From contig NZ_JAGDYM010000007.1 of NCBI RefSeq assembly GCF_017565745.1, positions 186,001 through 250,000 of the forward strand: DNA of 64,000 nucleotides. Direction: 5' to 3'. The DNA is from Leucobacter weissii. GTDB taxonomy: Bacteria; Actinomycetota; Actinomycetes; Actinomycetales; Microbacteriaceae. A program made the position numbers and the translations under genes. Under the pieces are notes generated by a model. The model had not been told where the DNA came from. It worked only from the letters and a program-made list of their open reading frames with translations, and made no database searches. This document shows positions 33,724 to 42,431 of the stretch, one piece after another. How positions within the stretch are numbered: the first letter of the stretch is position 1; each line of letters begins with the position of its first letter.

Positions 33724-34919
33724 GCGGCCGGATCCACCTGATCGGCTGCGGGGGGATCGTCTCCGGCGATCTGACCGCGCCGCTCGTCGAGGCCGACGCC
33801 GTGGTCGTCGAGGACGGCGCGATCCGTCATCTCGGCCCGCGGATCGACGTCGATCGCGCCGACACGGTCATCGACGTCCGAGGGGGGCTGGTGGCCCCCG
33901 GACTGATCGACGCGCACGCGCACCCCGTCGTCGGCGACTTCACACCCCGCCAGAACGCGCTCGGATGGACCTCGCGCACGCTGCACGGCGGGGTCACCTC
34001 GCTCGTGTCGGCCGGGGAGACCCACTGGCCCGGGCGGCTGAAGGACGGCGTCGAAGCCGCCGCGATCTGCGCCGCCGCGCACCTGACCTCGCGGTCCCGG
34101 CAGCCGGGCTGCTCGCGGGTGTTCGGGGGCGCGCTGCTGCTCGACCGCGGGATCGAGGAGTCGGACATCGAGGCGCTGCATCGACTGGGGGTCCGCAGGC
34201 TCGGCGAGATCGGCCTCGGCTCGGAGAAGGATCCGGGCCGGATCGCGGCGCTCGTCGCCTTCGCTCGCTCGCTGGGCTGGGTCGCGCCGCTGCACTTCGG
34301 CGGCGCGTCGGTACCCGGTTCGAGCGTCGTCGACGGCGACCTGGCCCGTGCGGTGGCCCCGACGGTCATCAGCCACGCGAACGGCGGCCCGACGGCGCGC
34401 CCGGTCGAGGAGGTGCTGGAGCTGATCGAGGAGACCGACGCCGCCATCGAGCTCGTGTTCGCCGGCAACAGCCGCGCGGCGGCGACGATCGCCCGGAACC
34501 TCGCCGAGCGGGGGGAGCTGCATCGGCTCCAGTTCGGCACCGATACGCCCTCGGGCACCGGCGTCGTGCCGCTCGGGCTGCTCCGCGCCGTCACCGAGGC
34601 GGTGAGCCTCGGAGGCCTCGATCCGGTCGACGCGCTGTGCGCCGCGACCGGCGTCACCGCCGAGCGCTACGGGCTCGTCGCACCGGTGCCCCCCGGCGCC
34701 TCCGGGGGCGCCGGGTCCGAGCGCGGGCTGGGGCGGATCGCGGCGGGGGCGGCCGCCGACCTCGTGGTGCTCGCGCCGGCGCTCGGCTCGGAGTCGGAGG
34801 ACGCCGCGGAGTCGATGCGCCGGGGGAATCTCCCCGCCGTCGCCCTGGTCGTCGTGGACGGGGAGGTCGCGGTGCGCAGGAGCAGCACGACGCCGCCTCC
34901 GGCGCGGCCGGTGATCTGA
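33720..34919 (+). CDS. Amidohydrolase-superfamily enzyme, enamidase-like
   Basis: 399-residue metal-dependent hydrolase. The HxH metal motif is in LIDAHAHP near 62-70, and the next ligands are probably in PLHFGG near 195 and SHANGG near 220. The tail motif GTDTPSGTGVVPLG strongly resembles enamidase of nicotinate fermentation, which opens 1,4,5,6-tetrahydro-6-oxonicotinate. Here it is the last gene after a permease, a cysteine hydrolase and a PF06684 protein. Ring opening of a cyclic amide or imide is inferred. Start is a TTG overlapping the previous stop. The C-terminus has a serine/threonine/proline tail beyond the fold. Confidence 0.82.
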   Translation: MSGRIHLIGCGGIVSGDLTAPLVEADAVVVEDGAIRHLGPRIDVDRADTVIDVRGGLVAPGLIDAHAHPVVGDFTPRQNALGWTSRTLHGGVTSLVSAGETHWPGRLKDGVEAAAICAAAHLTSRSRQPGCSRVFGGALLLDRGIEESDIEALHRLGVRRLGEIGLGSEKDPGRIAALVAFARSLGWVAPLHFGGASVPGSSVVDGDLARAVAPTVISHANGGPTARPVEEVLELIEETDAAIELVFAGNSRAAATIARNLAERGELHRLQFGTDTPSGTGVVPLGLLRAVTEAVSLGGLDPVDALCAATGVTAERYGLVAPVPPGASGGAGSERGLGRIAAGAAADLVVLAPALGSESEDAAESMRRGNLPAVALVVVDGEVAVRRSSTTPPPARPVI

Positions 34920-34963
34920 GCGGCCGGTGATCCGCGCCGCCGGATCGCTCCGGCTCCGGCGCC

Positions 34964-35749
34964 CTACCGCCTCCGGCGCGGTCGGCTCCGCGCGCGCGGG
35001 AGGCGCCGGGCTCCGCGGCCGTCCGGGGTGCGGGCCGCCGGCGTCCTCCTCGGAGTCTCCGGCTCCGCCTCCGCGTCGGAGGCGCGCGAACTGCGCGCGG
35101 TGCGTCCGCGCATGATCGCCACGAGCCGCTGCACATCGTCCGCGTCCCGCTCGACGTCCCAGGTCGCCCAGACGGAGGTGCCCGCGAGCGGGGGATCGGC
35201 CTCGACGCGCAGCACCGCGTGGCGGCCCTTCTCCGCCAGATGACGGGCCAGGGGCAGGGGGAGCAGCACGCCTCCGGTGCCCGTCGCTGCGAACTCCAGG
35301 GCCTCGCCCGCATCCGCAGGAGCCCATGCGGGGTCCGGTCGGGGCCCGGGAGGCGGCCACGCCGCCGCATGATCCGGATGGCCGATCAGCTCGATCAGCT
35401 CGATCGTCGCCCGGTCGATCGTCGCCTGCTCGGCGACTTCGTGCTCGGCCGCGACGACGAGCGCGATTTCTTCGGTGTAGAGGCGCACCGCGTGGCGATC
35501 CTGCGTCGGCGGCTCCGCTCCCGCGGGCCGTGCGCCCGGCGCGGCGCGCTCGAGCAGCACATCCGCCGCCGGGGGCGCTTCGCCGGAGGAGAACGGAATC
35601 AGCTCGAGCGGAGTCGACGTCCGCTCGTGCCAGCGCCGCGCCCACTTCCCCGGGGCGATGCCGCGGACGAAGCCGAGCCTCAGCGGCGCCGGTTCCGGAG
35701 CCGACGCGGCGGACGCCGATCGCCCCGCCGGCGGCCGGCCGGAGCTCAC
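34964..35749 (-). CDS. LysR-type substrate-binding domain protein without DNA-binding domain
   Basis: 261-residue protein resembling only the effector domain of LysR-type regulators: LRLGFVRGIAPGKWARRWHERT at the start, LYTEEIALVVAAEHEVA near 95-115, GTGGVLLPLPLARHLAEKGRHAVLRVEADPP near 160-190. No helix-turn-helix is present. The C-terminal 40 residues are an arginine-, proline- and serine-rich tail. The GTG overlaps the stop of the MGMT-family gene (GTGA). Stand-alone LysR effector proteins exist in actinobacteria, but their role is unclear. Confidence 0.7.
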   Translation of the reverse strand: MSSGRPPAGRSASAASAPEPAPLRLGFVRGIAPGKWARRWHERTSTPLELIPFSSGEAPPAADVLLERAAPGARPAGAEPPTQDRHAVRLYTEEIALVVAAEHEVAEQATIDRATIELIELIGHPDHAAAWPPPGPRPDPAWAPADAGEALEFAATGTGGVLLPLPLARHLAEKGRHAVLRVEADPPLAGTSVWATWDVERDADDVQRLVAIMRGRTARSSRASDAEAEPETPRRTPAARTPDGRGARRLPRARSRPRRRR

Positions 35750-36111
35750 GGCGCCGCCTCGGCGTAGATCTCGTGGTCGTAGTCCAGGCGCGCGGAGGAG
35801 AGCGCGATCCGGTAGCCGTCCGCGAGATCCCCGCCGCCGCGGGGTTCGCGCAGCGGGGTGCCCTCCTCGAGATAGTGCGGCAGCGCGAGCCGCTCGTGAC
35901 CCCGCGGTGGGCCGCCGCTCGCGGGGACGACCCGCCACCACGGCACCGCGTGGCCGTAGTAGGCCATGACGCGGCCGACCGCGCGGGGCGCGTTCGTTCC
36001 GAGGGCCCAGGCCAGGTCGCCGTAGGTGACGACGCGGCCAGGAGGGACGCGTCTCACGAGATCGAGCACCGCGCTCACGAAATCGTTGTCGACGAATTCG
36101 GGGCCTGGCAT
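35746..36111 (-). CDS. MGMT-family alkyltransferase-like protein lacking the cysteine
   Basis: 121-residue protein with the compact DNA-binding domain of O6-methylguanine methyltransferases. VPPGRVVTYGDLAWALG (24-40) and AVGRVMAYYGHAVPWWRVVPASG (about 44-68) are visible. The catalytic PCHR motif reads PWWR, so it cannot accept alkyl groups and belongs to the ATL (alkyltransferase-like) type. ATL proteins bind alkylated bases and recruit nucleotide excision repair. ATG start; stop overlaps the next gene. Confidence 0.88.
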   Translation of the reverse strand: MPGPEFVDNDFVSAVLDLVRRVPPGRVVTYGDLAWALGTNAPRAVGRVMAYYGHAVPWWRVVPASGGPPRGHERLALPHYLEEGTPLREPRGGGDLADGYRIALSSARLDYDHEIYAEAAP

Positions 36112-36125
36112 GCTCCTACACTACG

Positions 36126-36851
36126 TCAGCCGAGGCCCGAGACGCCCAGCAGCCTGCCGATGCCGTAGGTCACCGCGACGGCGATGCCGCCGAACAGCAG
36201 CTGACGGCCGGCGCCGGCGAAGGGGTTCCGGTCGGTGAAGCGCGCCGCGATGAAACCGGCCAGCAGCAGGCCGACGCCGCCGAACAGCAGACCCCAGAAG
36301 AGGGTCCCGAAGCCGAGGAGGAAGGGCAGCACCGGGATCACGGCCCCGGCGCTGAAGGCGAGCAGCGAGGCGCCGGCCGCGACCATCGGGGAGGGGCGCT
36401 CATCGGGGCTGAGTCCCAGTTCGTGCGCGAGATGCACCCGGAGCGCCTGCTCGGTGTTGGCGTGCACCTGGGACGCGGCCGTGCGCGCGGTCCGCTCGTC
36501 CATGCCGAGGTGGGTGAACATCACCGAGAGCTCCGCCTCCTCGCCCTCGGGGTTGCGGTCGAGCGCCGCGCGCTCGGTCTGCACCTCGACGGCGAGCTGC
36601 TCGTTCTGGGTCCGCACCGAGGTGTACTCGCCGAGCGCCATCGAGATCGCACCGGAGATCAGGCCCGAGATGCCCGTGATCGCGACGATGGCGCTGCTCG
36701 CGCCCGCGGCCGCGATGCCCGAGATCAGTCCGATGTTCGAGACGAGCCCGTCCATCGCGCCGAACACCGAGGCGCGCAGCCAGCCGGATCCGGCCGAGGA
36801 CGAGTGGCTGTGGTCGTACTCGTGCGGCTTGGCGATGTCGTAGTCGGGCAC
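36126..36851 (-). CDS. VIT1/CCC1-family iron/manganese transporter
   Basis: 241-residue membrane protein with five predicted helices. The start contains a short histidine/aspartate region (HEYDHSHS), the first helix carries GAMDGLVSNIGLISGIA, and GLISGAISMALGEYTSVRTQNE follows near 78-98. The cytoplasmic E-rich segment is around 110-160. These are marks of the CCC1/VIT1 family, which moves iron or manganese out of the cytoplasm. GTG start with AGGAG upstream. Its end is 15 bases from the MGMT-family start on the same strand. Confidence 0.9.
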   Translation of the reverse strand: MPDYDIAKPHEYDHSHSSSAGSGWLRASVFGAMDGLVSNIGLISGIAAAGASSAIVAITGISGLISGAISMALGEYTSVRTQNEQLAVEVQTERAALDRNPEGEEAELSVMFTHLGMDERTARTAASQVHANTEQALRVHLAHELGLSPDERPSPMVAAGASLLAFSAGAVIPVLPFLLGFGTLFWGLLFGGVGLLLAGFIAARFTDRNPFAGAGRQLLFGGIAVAVTYGIGRLLGVSGLG

Positions 36852-37058
36852 GGCGGCTCCTGTGGTTCGAACGGCGGTCTCGCACCCTGATCCGGGCGCG
36901 GATCCTGGCGGCCGAGAGGCAACGCTAGCAAGCAAAACGACTTGGTGAGAACCGGCTCGTGAAGCTCGCTGCTCCGTTCCGGGGGAGTACGCCGCGCCGA
37001 AGTCGCGCGCGGTGCGCCGACGACTCGGATGCTCCTTGCTCGACTCGCGACGGAGGAT

Positions 37059-37592
37059 TCAGGAGTCGCCGGGGCGCAGCACCCGGTAGCGCGCGCAGAC
37101 GAAGCCGCGGTTGCGCGCCGTGTCGACGAGTTCGAGGGCGAGGGGGCGGGGCAGCAGCGGCCGGCCGGAGCCGAGGGTCGCCGGCGCGAACTGGACCCAC
37201 AGCTCGTCGAGCAGGCCGGCATCGGCGAACTGGCCGGCGAGGTCGCCCCCGCCCAGGATCCAGACGTCCTTCCCGCCGGCCGCGGCGACGGCCTCCGCGT
37301 GGACCCCGCGGACGTCGCCCCGCGCGAAGCGGACGTCCGCTTCGTCCGGCACCGGCAGCTCGCGGTGGGTGAACACCCAGGCCGGCTGATCGTAGACCCA
37401 GCCCTCCTGGTTGCGCAGCAGCCATTCGTAGCTCGACGCGCCCATGACGAGCGCTCCGATGCGCTCGACGAAGGCCGGATAGGCCATCGGACCGTCGGAG
37501 TCGAACTCCTGCGCGAACAGCCAGTCGAGCGAGTGGTCGTGCGTGGCGATGAAGCCGTCGAGGCTCGAAGCGGTGTAGAAGTGCGTGGTCAC
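37059..37592 (-). CDS. RibD C-terminal / DHFR-fold reductase
   Basis: 177-residue protein of the RibD C-terminal (dihydrofolate-reductase fold) family. SSLDGFIA at 9-16, GASSYEW near 52, VWILGGGDLAGQFADAGLLDELW near 115-137, and PRPLALELVDTARNRGFVCARYRV at the end are typical. Such stand-alone proteins use NADPH; the substrate is unknown. GTG start. The next gene on the same strand (methyltransferase) ends 11 bases upstream, so the two may be co-transcribed. Confidence 0.85.
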   Translation of the reverse strand: MTTHFYTASSLDGFIATHDHSLDWLFAQEFDSDGPMAYPAFVERIGALVMGASSYEWLLRNQEGWVYDQPAWVFTHRELPVPDEADVRFARGDVRGVHAEAVAAAGGKDVWILGGGDLAGQFADAGLLDELWVQFAPATLGSGRPLLPRPLALELVDTARNRGFVCARYRVLRPGDS

Positions 37593-37602
37593 AGGCGCAA
37601 CC

Positions 37603-38241
37603 CTAGCGCGCTCGTGACCCCCCGCTCGTGCGGGTCGCGACGATCATCGCCTCCGGCCGCCGACCCGGGACGGGGCGCGCCGAGGGGTCGAGGCGCGCGC
37701 GAACGTCGCCGACGGCGAACCCGGCGGCTTCGATCCGGGAGCCGAGCAGATCGACCGGCCAGTAGTAGGCCGTCGCGATGGCGTGTTCGAAGGGCTCGAG
37801 TTCGGCCCCCGTGAAGAAGCCGACCAGCAAGGAGCCGCCGGGGGCGAGGGCCCGGGCGAACTCCTCGAGTGCGATGTCGACGGTCTCCGGCTCCATGTGG
37901 ATCAGTGAGTACCAGGCGAGCACGCCGGCGAGGCTCGCATCCGCCACCCCCAGCCGCTCGGCCCGGCCCGCTCGGAAGCGCGATTCCGGGTAGCTCCGCC
38001 GCGCCGCGGACAGGAACTCCGGCACGGGCTCGACGCCCTCGATCCGCACCCCCTGGCGCCGCAGATGATCCGTCCACTGCCCCGGCCCGGAGCCGACGTC
38101 GAGCACGCGACCGCGCAGTCCCGTCGCCCAGGCGCCGACGCACTCGCGATCCGCCTCCGAGGCGTGCCCGATCCTTCCGACGGCTTCGACGTACTCCCCG
38201 GCGAGCGAGGCGTAGGCGGCCCGCACCTGCTCGAAGCTCAT
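37603..38241 (-). CDS. Class I SAM-dependent methyltransferase
   Basis: 212-residue methyltransferase. SAM motif I is VLDVGSGPGQWT near 46-57, followed by the acidic end of strand two (GVEPVPEF) and LAWYSLIHMEP (motif IV). The fold is complete and without membrane segments. ATG at 38241 is preferred; a GTG seven codons earlier is also possible and neither has a clear ribosome site. The substrate is not indicated by context. It precedes the DHFR-fold gene on the same strand. Confidence 0.85.
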   Translation of the reverse strand: MSFEQVRAAYASLAGEYVEAVGRIGHASEADRECVGAWATGLRGRVLDVGSGPGQWTDHLRRQGVRIEGVEPVPEFLSAARRSYPESRFRAGRAERLGVADASLAGVLAWYSLIHMEPETVDIALEEFARALAPGGSLLVGFFTGAELEPFEHAIATAYYWPVDLLGSRIEAAGFAVGDVRARLDPSARPVPGRRPEAMIVATRTSGGSRAR

Positions 38242-38346
38242 GCGGTCAATGGTAGCGAGCACGCGCGTCCCGATCGGTTCCCCGGCGACCGGCGCGCCGT
38301 CCCGAAGGGCGGCCGTGCTCGTGATCGGGGTGGCTCGCCGACGGCT

Positions 38347-38416
38347 CGGGCGGAGATCGCAGCTCGGGCGGAGGACTTCTCGGCTCAGGATCCTCCGGGA
38401 CTGCGATCTCCGCCCG
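38347..38416 (-). repeat. Long imperfect palindrome spanning the end of the luciferase-like gene
   Basis: A perfect 16-base inverted repeat: CGGGCGGAGATCGCAG (38347-38362) and CTGCGATCTCCGCCCG (38401-38416). The shorter inner pair GGAGGA/TCCTCC lies inside it. The stop codon (38385-38387) of the luciferase-like gene is in the loop. It may be a terminator, but it also encodes the last ten residues of the protein. No T-run follows. Confidence 0.65.
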
Positions 38417-39509
38417 AAGCGCCGCCGCTCACCCCCGGTGAGCCGCCGAGGCCGGCGTGCTCAGACCCCATCCCCTGCACCGGTCCCTCGGTGTTCGGCT
38501 GCCATCCGAGCGCCGGGGCGACGTGCTCCGCGAAGGCCTGCAGCACGTGCAGGTTGTACTCGGGGCCCAACTGGTTCGGGATCGTGAGCATGAGCGTGTC
38601 GGCCGCCATGACCGCCTCATCCGCCCGCAACTGCTCGACGAGGCGGTCCGGCGTGTCGGCGTAGGTCTTGCCGAACGTCGAGCGGAAGCCGTCGATGACG
38701 CCGATCTGATCCTGGTTCTCGCGCGAGCGCAGACCGAAGTAGAGCTGATCCTGCTCGGTGATCAGGGGGAACACGCTGCGGCTCACGCTGACCCGCGGCG
38801 CTCCGCTGTGCCCGGCCTCGCGGTACGCGGTGCGAAAGCGCTCGATCTGCTCGCGCTGCAACTCGTGGAACGGCTGCCCGGTCGCCTCGGTCAGCAGCGT
38901 CGAGCTCATCAGGTTGAGGCCCAGCCGGCCGGTCTGCTCGGCGGTCGCGCGGGAGCCGGCGCCCCACCAGATCCGGTCGCGCAGCCCGCCGGAGCGCGGC
39001 TCGATCGCGAGCCGGCCCGCCGGTCCCATCTGCGGGTCGGCGTCGACCACCGTCTCCCCGTCGATCGCGCGCAGGAAGAGGTCGAACTTGTCGCGCGCGA
39101 GGTCGGCGCCCTTCGGATCCTCCGCTCCGGTGTAGCCGAAGGCCTCATAGCCGCGCAGCGCGGTCTCGGGGGAGCCCCGGCTGATGCCGAGTGCGATCCT
39201 GCGCGATGCGATCAGGTCGAGCGCCGCGGCCTCCTCGGCCAGATAGAGCGGGTTCTCGTAGCGCATGTCGATCACGCCGGTGCCGACCTCGATGCGATCG
39301 GTGCGGGCGGCCATCGCGGTGAGCAGCGGGATCGGCGAGGCCGCCTGCTTCGCGAAGTGGTGGACCCGCAGGTAGGCGCCGTTCACGCCGAGCTCGTCCG
39401 CCCCCTCGGCGAGCTCGATGGTCTGGCGCAGCATGTCGCCGGCGGTACGGGTGCGAGATCCGGGAACGTTGCCGTAGTGCCCGAAGGAGAGGAATCCGAA
39501 TGCTTTCAT
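38385..39509 (-). CDS. LLM-class flavin-dependent monooxygenase
   Basis: 374-residue luciferase-like oxidoreductase (F420- or FMN-dependent TIM barrel). Seen: AYLRVHHFA with the conserved histidines, GTGVIDMRYENPLYLAEEAAALDLIASRRIALGISRGSPE, and RIWWGAGSRATAEQTGRLGLNLM. The C-terminal tail after about residue 352 is a Gly/Ser/Pro-rich extension partly encoded by a palindrome. ATG start. It is alone on its strand, with an AT-richer divergent region before pepA. Substrate unknown. Confidence 0.88.
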   Translation of the reverse strand: MKAFGFLSFGHYGNVPGSRTRTAGDMLRQTIELAEGADELGVNGAYLRVHHFAKQAASPIPLLTAMAARTDRIEVGTGVIDMRYENPLYLAEEAAALDLIASRRIALGISRGSPETALRGYEAFGYTGAEDPKGADLARDKFDLFLRAIDGETVVDADPQMGPAGRLAIEPRSGGLRDRIWWGAGSRATAEQTGRLGLNLMSSTLLTEATGQPFHELQREQIERFRTAYREAGHSGAPRVSVSRSVFPLITEQDQLYFGLRSRENQDQIGVIDGFRSTFGKTYADTPDRLVEQLRADEAVMAADTLMLTIPNQLGPEYNLHVLQAFAEHVAPALGWQPNTEGPVQGMGSEHAGLGGSPGVSGGASGGDRSPGGS

Positions 39510-39586
39510 GTCGGGTGAAACATGTATGCATTTGCATCTATTCCTGACGGGTCAACGATGTCGGTGCGCGCGAGTATGGTGGTCCC

Positions 39587-41113
39587 ATGACCGTTGTGAT
39601 CGACTCAGACTTCAATCCGGTTCCCTCGCTCGCACGCGAGGTCGAGGTGACGGTGGCGGTGAACGCCGATGCCGGCCGTTCCCCGTCGGCGCTCGCCGTG
39701 TTCGTCGCCGACGAGGGGGCGCTGCCTGAGGGATTGCCCGGCGATCTGGATCGGGAGGCGCTCGCCGCCGTGGGCTTCACCGGCAAGAAGGGGCAGACGC
39801 TCGCGCTGCCCGGGACTCCGGTCCGCGTGCTGGTGGGCGTCGGCTCGGGGCTCTCGACGGCGGCCGCAGTGCGCGACGCGGTGGCCGCGCTCACCCGCGC
39901 GGCGAAGGAATCGGAGGCGCTCGTGGTCCCGCTGGGGGATGCGGTCTCGGCGGGAGCGGAGCCGCTCGCGGCGGCTCAGGCCGCGACCGAGGGGGCGATC
40001 CTCTCCCGGTACCGCTACGACGCGCTGACGAGCGACCCGAAGACGGTGCAGCTCACGAGCCTCACGATCGTGGTCGACGAGGCCGACGAGGAGCAGGCGG
40101 ATCTCGGGGTCGAGCGCGGACTGGTCCTCGCCCGGACCGCGAGCCTGGCGCGGGATCTGGCCAACACGCCGCCCCGGCATCTGAGCGCCGTGAAATTCGC
40201 CGAGATCGCGCGCGAACTCGGCCCGCGGTTCGGCCTCGAGGTCGAGGTCTTCGACCGCGAGGCCCTCATCGAACTGGGGTGCGGCGGGCTGCTCGGCGTC
40301 AACGCGGGCAGCGTCGAGGAGCCCCGGATGGTGAAGCTGCGCTTCTCGCCCGAGGGGTCCGGCGGCGACGCCCCGCACCTGGCCCTGGTCGGCAAGGGCA
40401 TCATGTACGACTCGGGCGGCATCAGCCTCAAGCCGTCCAACGCGATGCACGCGGCGATGAAGCTCGACATGATGGGCGCCGCGGCGGTGTTCTCCGCGAT
40501 GACGGCACTGCGCGAGCTCGGCGCGCAGACCGCGGTGACCGGCTGGCTCATGTGCACCGACAACATGCCGTCGGGCAGCGCGACCAAGCTGGGAGACGTG
40601 CTCACGATCCGCGGCGGCACCACGGTCGAGGTCAAGAACACCGACGCCGAGGGGAGGCTGGTGATGGCCGACGGCCTCGTGCTCGCCACCGAGGAGGCGC
40701 GGCGACCCGACGCGATCGTCGACATCGCGACGCTGACCGGCGCGGCGATGGCCGCGCTCGGCACGCGCAGCGCGGCCATGCTCGCCAACGACGACGCGGT
40801 GGCGGCGCAGCTCGAGGCCGCGGCGGAGACCACCGACGAGACGATCTGGCGGCTGCCCCTCGATCACCGCTACCGGGACCAGCTGAAGTCGAGCGTTGCG
40901 GATCTCTCGAACATCGGGGGCCAGTACGCGGGCGCGATCCTCGCCGCGCTGTTCCTGAACGAGTTCGTGGACGAGCTGCCGTGGGGGCACCTCGACATCG
41001 CCGGGACGATGCAGGCCGAGAGCGACGACCTCTGGCGCTCGACGGGGTCGACCGGTTTCGGCGCCCGGCTGCTGGCCGAGTTCGCGACCGGCTTCGAGGC
41101 TCCGAAGCGATGA
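39587..41113 (+). CDS. pepA: Leucyl aminopeptidase (M17)
   Basis: 508-residue cytosolic metallo-aminopeptidase that removes N-terminal residues from peptides. The M17 signature NTDAEGRL is near 350, and the first active-site segment is GIMYDSGGISLKPS near 268-281, containing the catalytic lysine. It is usually a hexamer with two metal ions. The stop overlaps the ATG of the M18-family gene, giving a two-peptidase operon. Confidence 0.95.
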   Translation: MTVVIDSDFNPVPSLAREVEVTVAVNADAGRSPSALAVFVADEGALPEGLPGDLDREALAAVGFTGKKGQTLALPGTPVRVLVGVGSGLSTAAAVRDAVAALTRAAKESEALVVPLGDAVSAGAEPLAAAQAATEGAILSRYRYDALTSDPKTVQLTSLTIVVDEADEEQADLGVERGLVLARTASLARDLANTPPRHLSAVKFAEIARELGPRFGLEVEVFDREALIELGCGGLLGVNAGSVEEPRMVKLRFSPEGSGGDAPHLALVGKGIMYDSGGISLKPSNAMHAAMKLDMMGAAAVFSAMTALRELGAQTAVTGWLMCTDNMPSGSATKLGDVLTIRGGTTVEVKNTDAEGRLVMADGLVLATEEARRPDAIVDIATLTGAAMAALGTRSAAMLANDDAVAAQLEAAAETTDETIWRLPLDHRYRDQLKSSVADLSNIGGQYAGAILAALFLNEFVDELPWGHLDIAGTMQAESDDLWRSTGSTGFGARLLAEFATGFEAPKR

Positions 41114-42387
41114 TCGGGAGTCGCGACGCCTACGTCGACGGGTTCATCGACTTCGTCTCCGACTCGCCCAGCTCGTATCACGCGGTCGCGGCGCTGGGCA
41201 CGACGCTGGCCGCCGCGGGCTTCCGTCGGGTGCGCGAGGACGAGTCGTGGGATCCGCTCCGCGCCGGTTCCCGCGGTCTCACCATCCGGGACGGGGCGCT
41301 GATCGCCTGGCGGGCCGGCGAGGGACTCTCCGCGACGAGCCCGGTGCGGATCCTCGGCTGCCACACGGATTCGCCGGGTTTCGTGCTCAAACCGCGACCG
41401 GATTTCGAGGCCGAGGGCTGGGCGCAGGCGGGCGTCGAGATCTACGGCGGCCCGCTGCTGAACTCCTGGCTCGACCGCGACCTCGCGCTGGCCGGGCGCG
41501 TCGTCACGCGCGAGGGCGTCCAGCATCTGGTGCGGACAGGGGCGGTGGCCCGGATCCCGCAGCTCGCGATCCATCTCGACCGCGAAGTCGGCAGCGGGCT
41601 CGTGCTGGACAAGCAGCGGCATACGCAGCCGGTGCTCGGCGTCGCGGGCGCGGGAGCCTCCGTCCACCAGCTGCTCGCCTCGGCCGCGGGGGTGTCCGCG
41701 AACGACATCGCCGGCGCGGACGTGCGTCTCGCCGATGCGCAGCCGCCGGCGCGGATCGGCGCGGCGGGAGAGCTGCTCGCCTCGCCCCGCCTCGACAATC
41801 TGAGCTCCGTGTTCGCCGGTCTGCGAGCGCTGGTCGAGACGGAACCGGCGCCGGGCACGATCGCCGTGCTGGCGGCGTTCGATCACGAGGAGCTCGGGTC
41901 GGAATCCCGCTCCGGGGCGAGCGGGCCCTTCCTGGAAGAGGTGCTCGGACGGCTGTTCTCCGGGATCGGCGCCGGCGCGGAGGAGCGGGCCCGGGCGCTG
42001 TCCGGATCCTGGTGCCTCTCGGCCGATGCCGGACATGCCGTGCATCCCAACTACCCCGATCGCCACGACCCGCGGGTCCGCCCGCGGGCCGGCGGCGGAC
42101 CCATGCTGAAGCTGAACGCCAAGCAGCGCTACGCGAGCGATGCGCACGGCGCCGCGCTGTGGCGCCGGTGCTGCGAGGCCGCGGGCATTCCGGCCCAGGA
42201 GTTCGTGTCCCACAACGGAGTGCCCTGCGGCTCCACCATCGGGCCGCTCACGGCCACGCGGATCGGGATCCGCACGGTCGACGTCGGGGTGCCGCTGCTC
42301 TCGATGCACTCGGCACGCGAACTCGCGCACGTCGATGATCTGCGCGGCCTGGCCGCTGCGACCGCAGCCTTTTTCGCCGGGAGCTGA
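41110..42387 (+). CDS. apeB: M18-family aminopeptidase
   Basis: 425-residue metallo-aminopeptidase. Family marks: HTDSPGFVLKP near 79, GGPLLNSWLDRDLALAGRV near 115-133, SPRLDNLSSVFAGL near 224, FDHEELGSESRSGASGPFL near 260, SADAGHAVHPNYPD near 305 and the closing SMHSARELAHVDD. Length is normal. Start overlaps the pepA stop by four bases (ATGA). Together the two enzymes complete peptide breakdown. Confidence 0.94.
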   Translation: MIGSRDAYVDGFIDFVSDSPSSYHAVAALGTTLAAAGFRRVREDESWDPLRAGSRGLTIRDGALIAWRAGEGLSATSPVRILGCHTDSPGFVLKPRPDFEAEGWAQAGVEIYGGPLLNSWLDRDLALAGRVVTREGVQHLVRTGAVARIPQLAIHLDREVGSGLVLDKQRHTQPVLGVAGAGASVHQLLASAAGVSANDIAGADVRLADAQPPARIGAAGELLASPRLDNLSSVFAGLRALVETEPAPGTIAVLAAFDHEELGSESRSGASGPFLEEVLGRLFSGIGAGAEERARALSGSWCLSADAGHAVHPNYPDRHDPRVRPRAGGGPMLKLNAKQRYASDAHGAALWRRCCEAAGIPAQEFVSHNGVPCGSTIGPLTATRIGIRTVDVGVPLLSMHSARELAHVDDLRGLAAATAAFFAGS

Positions 42388-42431
42388 GCGGGCCTTTCCC
42401 GATTCTCGCGCGGTTTTACTATGATGACGGT

